Of a stretch of DNA of 64,000 bases, positions 58,760-64,000 are shown piece by piece; within the stretch, counting starts at the first letter, position 1; the number at the start of each line of letters is the position of its first letter. Origin of the DNA: Pokkaliibacter plantistimulans (GTDB lineage: Bacteria; Pseudomonadota; Gammaproteobacteria; Pseudomonadales; Balneatricaceae); contig NZ_CP177354.1 of NCBI RefSeq assembly GCF_046844695.1, forward strand, positions 62,001-126,000. Direction: 5' to 3'. The translations under genes and the position numbers were made by a program. Under the pieces are notes generated by a model. It searched no databases, was not told the origin of the DNA, and worked only from the letters and a program-made list of their open reading frames with translations.

Positions 58760-59617
58760 CTACTCTATGCGCATTCTCAGAAAGCGGGCAAAGCGCGGCA
58801 CCCCGGTCTTGGTGGTGCCGTCGTAGCGATAGGTAATCTGGCTGCCCAGCGGTGGCGGCTCCCGGCGCTCGGCATCACTCAAGCCACTGCCCAGCCGAAA
58901 CTCCAGCCCCGCCTGATTACGTACCAGCAAGGCACCGACCATACCAGTGTATTTGCCCTTGCCGGGGATGTAGCCAATCACTTCGGCCTCCGCATCCTGA
59001 TGGCGTTTGTACTTGAGCAAGTCATCGCTGCGGCTGGCGTGATACAGCGACTCACCGCGTTTCAGCATCAGCCCTTCACCGCCCTCACGTTCGACGTTGG
59101 CGAGCCACGTGTGCAACTCTTCCAGATTATTGACCCGCTGCTGCTCCACATGCTGCACCCAGGGTTGATTGATGGCTTTGATCACCTCAGACAGTTGCTG
59201 ATCACGGCGGTTGAAATCGCCCGGCCAGGCTGGCAGGTCGTAGACCATGAAATGCACCTTGCGCCAGGCGCTATCATCGGCCTGCAGCTGGCGCACCGTG
59301 CCTGACAGAGCAGCGAACTGACCACGCCCTATCCACAACTCTCCGTCCAGCGACTGCTCCGGCCACCCGGCGGTAAACCAGGCTGGTGGCTCAATGGCGT
59401 TGCCACGACGGCTCAGCAGGCGCTTGCCATCCCAATAGGCGCGCACACCATCGAGTTTTTCGCTGATCCAGTAATTGGCCAGCACGGTATGAGGGCTGAA
59501 ACTGTTGGCCAGCATCAGCGGTGGCGTATCGGCAGCCAGCAACAGGCGTGGTGCCGCCGACAGAGATAACCCGGCCAGGGTCAGCGCCCCCCAGGTACGT
59601 AGTGATAAAACAGACAT
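58760..59617 (-). CDS. Exported minimal ATP-dependent DNA ligase (Lig E type)
   Basis: A 285-residue ligase. A signal peptide covers about 1-29 (RTWGALTLAGLSLSAAPRLLLAA), and the mature part carries the adenylation core: motif I SEKLDGVRAYWDG with the AMP-accepting lysine, motif III LDGELWIGRG, GGEGLMLKRG (motif IV) and DLLKYKRHQDAEAEVIGYIPGKGKYTG (motif V and start of the OB fold). Such small ligases lacking extra domains are exported in several Gram-negatives and may repair extracellular or incoming DNA. AAGGAGG precedes the ATG at 59617; the frame extends 21 codons upstream. Convergent with the AhpD-like gene. Confidence 0.9.
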   Translation of the reverse strand: MSVLSLRTWGALTLAGLSLSAAPRLLLAADTPPLMLANSFSPHTVLANYWISEKLDGVRAYWDGKRLLSRRGNAIEPPAWFTAGWPEQSLDGELWIGRGQFAALSGTVRQLQADDSAWRKVHFMVYDLPAWPGDFNRRDQQLSEVIKAINQPWVQHVEQQRVNNLEELHTWLANVEREGGEGLMLKRGESLYHASRSDDLLKYKRHQDAEAEVIGYIPGKGKYTGMVGALLVRNQAGLEFRLGSGLSDAERREPPPLGSQITYRYDGTTKTGVPRFARFLRMRIE

Positions 59618-59675
59618 GACGTCCTCCTTGATTCTCCTTGGTCCCTGCATTTCCCTGCTCAGGGCCCAGAAACAA

Positions 59676-59700
59676 GTCACCCCGCACAGGGCGGGGTGAC
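59676..59700 (-). terminator. Hairpin terminator after rpoH
   Basis: GTCACCCCGC (59676-59685) and GCGGGGTGAC (59691-59700) form a perfect 10-bp stem around a 5-base loop; on the minus strand TTGTTT follows. It ends the rpoH transcript 21 bp after the stop. Confidence 0.78.
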
Positions 59701-59721
59701 TCAGGTATTAGCGGTGGCCTG

Positions 59722-60588
59722 TCAGGCCGCCATCACACTTTCCATAGAAGTGCGCAGTTTCTTCATTGCGCTCTTCTCCAGCTGGCGAATACGTTCGGCG
59801 GACACGCCATACTCTGCGGCCAGCTCATGCAGCGTAGACTTGTCTTCTGACAGCCAGCGCTTGTAAAGAATATCGCGGCTGCGCTCGTCCAGCATTTCCA
59901 GTGCCCGGTCCAGACCTTCATAGGCATGCTCTTCCCAGTTACTTTCTTCCAGCTGGCGAGCCGGATCAGCGCGCTTGTCTTCGAGAAAGTAAGCAGGCGA
60001 CTGATAAGCCTTGTCATCATCGTCATCATTACCGGCATCGAACGCCATGTCCTGCGCGGTCAGACGACCTTCCATCTCACGCACCACCTGAGGATCAACG
60101 CCCAGGCTGTCAGCGACGGAATGCACTTCATCGTTGGTAAACCAGGCCAGCTTCTTCTTGGCGCTGCGCAGATTGAAGAACATCTTGCGCTGAGCCTTGG
60201 TGGTGGCCACTTTGACGATACGCCAGTTGCGCAGGATGAACTCGTGCATTTCGGCCTTGATCCAGTGCACGGCAAAGGACACCAGACGCACACCCACGCT
60301 GGGGTCAAAACGGCGCACCGCTTTCATCAGACCAATGTTGCCTTCCTGAATCAGGTCAGCCTGATTGAGGCCATAACCGGAATAGCTTTTGGCGATATGT
60401 ACAACAAAGCGCAGGTGCGCCAGTACCATCCGCTGAGCAGAAGCCAGATCGTTCTCATAGAACAGTTTCTCGGCCAGCTGCTTTTCTTCGTCAGCGGTCA
60501 ACATCGGAATCGCGTTGACAGCCTGGATGTAGCCCTCGAGGTTGCGACCCGGGGACATGATCTCAACAGGCAGAAGACTACGACTCAT
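59722..60588 (-). CDS. rpoH: Heat-shock sigma factor RpoH (sigma-32)
   Basis: A 288-residue sigma-70 family factor. Region 2 contains LRFVVHIAKSYSGYGLNQADLIQEGNIGLMKAVRRFDP; the RpoH box Q-R-K-M-F-F-N-L-R is at about 133-141, diagnostic of sigma-32; region 4 has STLHELAAEYGVSAERIRQLEKSAMKKLR. It directs transcription of chaperone and protease genes. AGAGGTG precedes the ATG. The gene follows the ftsX gene, the standard ftsYEX-rpoH order, with its own leader region of 333 bp. Confidence 0.96.
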   Translation of the reverse strand: MSRSLLPVEIMSPGRNLEGYIQAVNAIPMLTADEEKQLAEKLFYENDLASAQRMVLAHLRFVVHIAKSYSGYGLNQADLIQEGNIGLMKAVRRFDPSVGVRLVSFAVHWIKAEMHEFILRNWRIVKVATTKAQRKMFFNLRSAKKKLAWFTNDEVHSVADSLGVDPQVVREMEGRLTAQDMAFDAGNDDDDDKAYQSPAYFLEDKRADPARQLEESNWEEHAYEGLDRALEMLDERSRDILYKRWLSEDKSTLHELAAEYGVSAERIRQLEKSAMKKLRTSMESVMAA

Positions 60589-60921
60589 GAATTCACCTCT
60601 AACTCAAATTTCAACCCAGATCAGGCATTGCTGTCATTTAGACACAGGCATTGCCTGTTGGTTCCTTACCTTTTACCCGGCCATTTCGGTGGCCCAGGGA
60701 CAGCGGAACACACTTTTAACGCATCCTTCAGACGTTGACAAGCCCCTGTCAGCCGCGGGGGTGAATGTCATCGGCCCACCTTGCATTCACGTCAAAAAAT
60801 GTCTGGTCAACTGACGCAGGCAAGCCGCAAAGGTCAAACGAGAATCTGAATGGCGTTCAGTTTAATCGTCGGTCCTACAAGTGAGCGTCTCCAAGGATAA
60901 CAAGTTGTTTCAGACTGCAGA
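60589..60921. other. rpoH leader and promoter region
   Basis: No gene. It contains two copies of CAGGCATTGC (60622-60631 and 60645-60654), the second part of the perfect palindrome CAGGCATTGCCTG (60645-60657), all in the presumed 5' untranslated region. A moderate sigma-70 pair on the minus strand, TTGTCA-N17-TAAAAG, lies near 60710-60740. Confidence 0.45.
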
Positions 60922-61932
60922 TCACGTCGGCTGAATGGCCGTCAGATGGCGCCCGACGGCCAGCCAGGCGCCCAGAATGCCAAGCAATACCGCACCGCTG
61001 ATCAGAATCAGGGTGGCCTCGGCATCCAGCCCCGCCAGGGCAAAGGAGCTCTGATACAGTGAGCCAAGTGCGGTCACCGGCTGTTCCAGCCAGAACAGCG
61101 CCATACTGACCAGTCCCCAGGCTAACAGGCCACCATACAGGCCAAACCACAGGCCGGTATAAAGGAAGGGGCGGCGCACGTAGGCATCGGTACCGCCGAC
61201 CAGCTTGATCACCACAATTTCCTCACGGCGGCTTTCGATGGCCAGCCGAATGGTATTACCCACGACCAGCAGCACCGCCACGCCAAACAAGCCCGACAGG
61301 GCAACAACCACCCGCTTGGCGATATCCAGAATGGCATGCAGCCGCTGCACCCACTGCAGGTCCAGCTCGGCTTGCTCCACCTCCGGCAATGCCTGCAGTT
61401 TGCTCAGTTGCTGTTGCGCTTCGAGCGGCCCGAGCTGACGGCCGGGCTCCAGTACGATGGCAGCAGGTAGCGGATTCTCGTCCAGCCCGGCCAGCACATC
61501 CTTCAGCCCTGACAACGCCTGAAACTCTTTCAGTGCCTGCTCCTTGGAGATGTAACGCACATCATGCCAGGTGGCATCACGACTGAGCTCAAACGCCAGT
61601 GACTCGCCTTCAGCTTCTTCGACGCTGTCTTTGAGATAGACGGAAATACGAGTCGACTGCCCGACTTCACCACTCAGCTGGCTGACATTGTTCAGCACCA
61701 CATACAACAAGGCAGGTAGTGCCAGGGCAATGGCGATAACCAGCAGGGTCATCATGCTGGCAAAGGGTTGACGCAGCAGCTTGCCGAGGCTGATCCCCGC
61801 TTCCTGGCGATGATGCCGCCCCCAGGCGCGCAAGCGGTCAAGCCAGTGCACACGATGGGATACCGCACCGGCAGTAGCACGGCGAGTGTCAGCGGTCGGG
61901 CGCTGACGTTGGCGTGTCTCAGACTTGCGCAT
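60922..61932 (-). CDS. ftsX: Cell division protein FtsX
   Basis: A 336-residue inner-membrane protein. After a basic start with RLRAWGRHHRQEAGISLGKLLRQP, membrane segment 1 lies at about 55-80, a periplasmic domain at about 80-200, then three more segments (about 200-235, 250-285, 305-330). It forms the FtsEX complex that activates septal peptidoglycan hydrolases through EnvC. Its ATG overlaps the ftsE stop by 14 bases. The region KRVVVALSGLFGVAVLLVVGNTIRLAIESRR is typical. Confidence 0.94.
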   Translation of the reverse strand: MRKSETRQRQRPTADTRRATAGAVSHRVHWLDRLRAWGRHHRQEAGISLGKLLRQPFASMMTLLVIAIALALPALLYVVLNNVSQLSGEVGQSTRISVYLKDSVEEAEGESLAFELSRDATWHDVRYISKEQALKEFQALSGLKDVLAGLDENPLPAAIVLEPGRQLGPLEAQQQLSKLQALPEVEQAELDLQWVQRLHAILDIAKRVVVALSGLFGVAVLLVVGNTIRLAIESRREEIVVIKLVGGTDAYVRRPFLYTGLWFGLYGGLLAWGLVSMALFWLEQPVTALGSLYQSSFALAGLDAEATLILISGAVLLGILGAWLAVGRHLTAIQPT

Positions 61933-62584
61933 CCTGACTCACTCTTCCGTTCTGCAGGGTCAGCACCCGGTGATGCATACGGGCAATCAGCCGGAGGTCA
62001 TGACTGGCGATCAGCATGGTGACACCGACCTGGTTGAACTGCTCGAACAGCCGCATGATTTCCGCCGATAACTCCGGATCCAGGTTACCGGTCGGCTCAT
62101 CGGCGAGAATCACTGCAGGTTTATTGACGATAGCGCGAGCAATACCCACGCGCTGCTGCTCACCGCCGGAGAGGGCGATGGGATTGAGTTTTTCCTTGTT
62201 GAGCAGCCCCACCTTGTCCAGTGCCGCCCTTACCCGCCGGCCAATGTCATGCTGGTCATAGCCGCTGATATGCAGCGGCACCGCCACGTTTTCAAAAACG
62301 CTGCGATCAAACAGCAGCTGGTGGTTCTGGAACACCACGCCAATGCGCCGCCGCAGATAAGGTATCTGCGAAGCAGGCAAGTGGTTGAGGTTCTGCTCAC
62401 CGATGAAGACCTGTCCGGCGGTAGGACGCTCCATCAGCATGATCAGTTTCAGCAACGTACTCTTACCAGCACCGGAGTGGCCGGTAAGAAAGGCCATCTC
62501 ACCACGACGAATGGCAAAACTGACCGCCGACAGCGCCTGATGGCCTCCGGGGTAACGCTTGCTGACCTGATCAAATCGAATCAT
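61919..62584 (-). CDS. ftsE: Cell division ATP-binding protein FtsE
   Basis: A 221-residue ABC ATPase: Walker A GHSGAGKS at about 35-42, signature LSGGEQQR at about 138-145, Walker B VILADEPTGNLDP at about 156-168, and an H-loop in LIASHDLRL. Partner of FtsX in controlling cell-wall hydrolysis at the divisome. Its ATG overlaps the ftsY stop and its end overlaps ftsX. Confidence 0.96.
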   Translation of the reverse strand: MIRFDQVSKRYPGGHQALSAVSFAIRRGEMAFLTGHSGAGKSTLLKLIMLMERPTAGQVFIGEQNLNHLPASQIPYLRRRIGVVFQNHQLLFDRSVFENVAVPLHISGYDQHDIGRRVRAALDKVGLLNKEKLNPIALSGGEQQRVGIARAIVNKPAVILADEPTGNLDPELSAEIMRLFEQFNQVGVTMLIASHDLRLIARMHHRVLTLQNGRVSQDAQV

Positions 62585-63963
62585 GAGGCGGGTCGCTCGA
62601 ACAGTGCATCGACAAACTCATTGGCCTGGAACGGACGCAGGTCATCAATGCCTTCACCCACACCGATATAGCGAATCGGCAGCTCAAACTGCTTGGCTAT
62701 TGCGAAGATGATGCCGCCCTTGGCCGTGCCATCGAGCTTGGTCAGTGCGATACCACTGACGCCGACCGCTTCACGGAAGGTCTTGGCCTGGGAAATAGCG
62801 TTCTGACCGGTGCCGGCATCCAGTACCAGCATCACTTCATGGGGCGCTTCCGGGTCCAGTTTGCGCATCACACGCACCACCTTTTCCAGCTCGGTCATCA
62901 GATGCTGTTTGTTCTGCAGACGTCCGGCAGTGTCGGCAATCAGCACATCCATACCGCGCGCCTTGGCGGCCTGCAGGGCATCGAAGATCACTGCCGCACT
63001 GTCAGCACCGGAATGCTGGGCGATGACCGGTACGTGATTGCGCTCACCCCATACCTGCAACTGCTCCACGGCCGCAGCACGGAAGGTATCCCCCGCCGCC
63101 AGCATGACCTTCTTGCCTTCGCTCTGGAACTTCTTCGCCAGCTTGCCAATGGTAGTAGTTTTACCCACGCCGTTGACACCCACCATCAGGATGACCATTG
63201 GCCGATGGCTGCTGTCGATGACCAGCGGCTGCTCCACACCCAGCAGCAACTCACGCAGCTCTTCCTTCAGTGCACCAAACAGTGCCTGCGGGTCTTTCAG
63301 CTCTTTGCGGCTGACACGCTCGGTCAGACGCTTGATGATGCTCTGTGTCGCTTCCATCCCCACATCGGCCAGCAGCAGCTGGGTTTCCAGCTCCTCCAGC
63401 AGATCATCGTCAATCTGCTTGGCACCGAGAAACAGCGACGCCAGACCTTCAGTCAGATTGGCCTTGGTCCGCGACAGGCCAGACTTGATGCGCTCGAAAA
63501 AGCCTAGTTTGGACTTCGGCTTCTCCTGCTCCACCATACGGGCAACAGGTTCGGGTTCGGGTTCGGGTTCGGGTTCGGGTTCGACAGCAACCTGTACCAC
63601 CGCTTCTGCAGGCTCTACCTCGATGGTCACGGCATGCACGGGTTGCGCCGCCACGCCCGGCTCGACCGCATCGAGCACCAGGGGAGCAGGCTCAGCGGCA
63701 GGGGTTGGCTCAATACTGACTGTCGCAGGCTCCACCTGCTGAACCACAACCTCGGCAATCTTCGGCTCTGCAACCTCTGGTTCTGCTACCGCCGGCTCAG
63801 CAATGATGGCCGGGCTGGCTTCGCTCACCAGAGCAGGTTCAGCGTCGGCCTGAGGTACCGGACTTTGCTCTTGCTCGACGACCACTGCTTCGGCGTCGTT
63901 ACGTTTTTCGGCCTCGTTACTCTTGCGGCTGCCGAACAGCGATTTTTTCAGTTTGTCCCACAT
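62581..63963 (-). CDS. ftsY: Signal recognition particle receptor FtsY
   Basis: A 460-residue SRP receptor. The N-terminal acidic A domain (about 1-155) is unusually glutamate- and proline-rich and includes a run of Glu-Pro dipeptides. The NG domain follows: LGFFERIKSGLSRTKANL, G1 GVNGVGKTTTIGK, G3 DTAGRLQNKQ, G4 TKLDGTAKGG and the C-terminal helix YIGVGEGIDDLRPF. It docks SRP-ribosome complexes at the membrane. First gene of ftsY-ftsE-ftsX. No obvious ribosome site; the remaining 37 bases to the window edge hold nothing that can be named. Confidence 0.97.
   Translation of the reverse strand: MWDKLKKSLFGSRKSNEAEKRNDAEAVVVEQEQSPVPQADAEPALVSEASPAIIAEPAVAEPEVAEPKIAEVVVQQVEPATVSIEPTPAAEPAPLVLDAVEPGVAAQPVHAVTIEVEPAEAVVQVAVEPEPEPEPEPEPVARMVEQEKPKSKLGFFERIKSGLSRTKANLTEGLASLFLGAKQIDDDLLEELETQLLLADVGMEATQSIIKRLTERVSRKELKDPQALFGALKEELRELLLGVEQPLVIDSSHRPMVILMVGVNGVGKTTTIGKLAKKFQSEGKKVMLAAGDTFRAAAVEQLQVWGERNHVPVIAQHSGADSAAVIFDALQAAKARGMDVLIADTAGRLQNKQHLMTELEKVVRVMRKLDPEAPHEVMLVLDAGTGQNAISQAKTFREAVGVSGIALTKLDGTAKGGIIFAIAKQFELPIRYIGVGEGIDDLRPFQANEFVDALFERPAS
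63548..63583 (-). repeat. Hexanucleotide microsatellite inside ftsY
   Basis: Six perfect copies of GGTTCG (plus strand) read as Glu-Pro repeats in FtsY (EPEPEPEPEPEP). Because the unit is two codons, gain or loss of copies keeps the frame and changes the length of the acidic domain only. Confidence 0.95.
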
Positions 63964-64000
63964 GAGTTTTTCAACTTACTCCAGATAGTTCTCGACATAT

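Overview
The window comes from a gammaproteobacterium, most likely an Oceanospirillales- or Pseudomonas-like heterotroph. This is inferred from gene order and protein families, not from a database match. Two neighbourhoods carry the phylogenetic signal. The yqgE-ruvX-pyrR-pyrB-pyrC' block has the Pseudomonas order, including a dihydroorotase-like protein that has lost its metal ligands. The divergent cyaY / lptM-dapF-DUF484-xerC-yigB block has the Escherichia coli order, without the lysA that pseudomonads carry there. rpoH, ftsX-ftsE-ftsY, rpmB-rpmG and the psp genes are all typical gammaproteobacterial loci. No tRNA, rRNA or CRISPR array was seen.

Layout. 1-367: 5' part of an IS110 transposase running off the left edge. 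684-5265 (minus): a sulfate-uptake unit, oscA-sbp-cysT-cysW-cysA, with a MITE-like repeat between sbp and cysT. 5560-7305 (minus): a secreted PHB depolymerase followed by a phasin-like protein. 8012-11347 (plus): ssuE-ssuA-ssuC-ssuB for sulfonate uptake, without the ssuD monooxygenase. 11653-16152: an AEC permease, two LysR regulators, a GNAT acetyltransferase, a molbindin and an ABM-fold protein. 16224-20134: the pyrimidine operon. 20249-21074: a HepT/MntA toxin-antitoxin pair. 21168-25717: acetyltransferase, yigB, xerC, DUF484, dapF, lptM and cyaY. 25745-28347: pspF divergent from a sigma-54-driven pspABC. 28364-30586: EamA and DedA membrane proteins and an orphan. 30932-34518: a small PepSY protein, a sigma-54 promoter, palindromic upstream sites, and an NtrC-type regulator with its kinase. 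34786-35201: rpmB-rpmG. 35826-37502: a lactate permease. 37693-45522: a NarX/NarL-like pair, a very large GGDEF-EAL protein and a PAS chemoreceptor. 45753-53678: a D-xylose regulon (xylR, xylFGH, galM-like epimerase, xylA; no xylB). 54209-58727: a second PAS chemoreceptor, RNase Z, an unknown secreted protein, ExoD-like and AhpD-like proteins. 58760-63963 (minus): exported ATP-dependent DNA ligase, rpoH, ftsX, ftsE, ftsY.

How the genes work together. Much of the left third serves sulfur acquisition (sulfate and sulfonates). The xylose block couples uptake, anomer interconversion and isomerisation under one AraC-type activator, and is flanked by two related soluble-PAS chemoreceptors.

The most interesting points are two. 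First, a compact sigma-54 circuit: an NtrC-family two-component pair sits upstream of a tiny periplasmic PepSY gene. That gene has its own -24/-12 promoter and three related palindromes about 70-150 bp further upstream. Second, a family of about 212-bp repeats with terminal inverted repeats is present in three copies, two with 4-bp target duplications. The copies lie inside the cys operon, exactly at the ssuB stop codon, and between the sigma-54 regulator gene and the putative enhancer of the PepSY gene.
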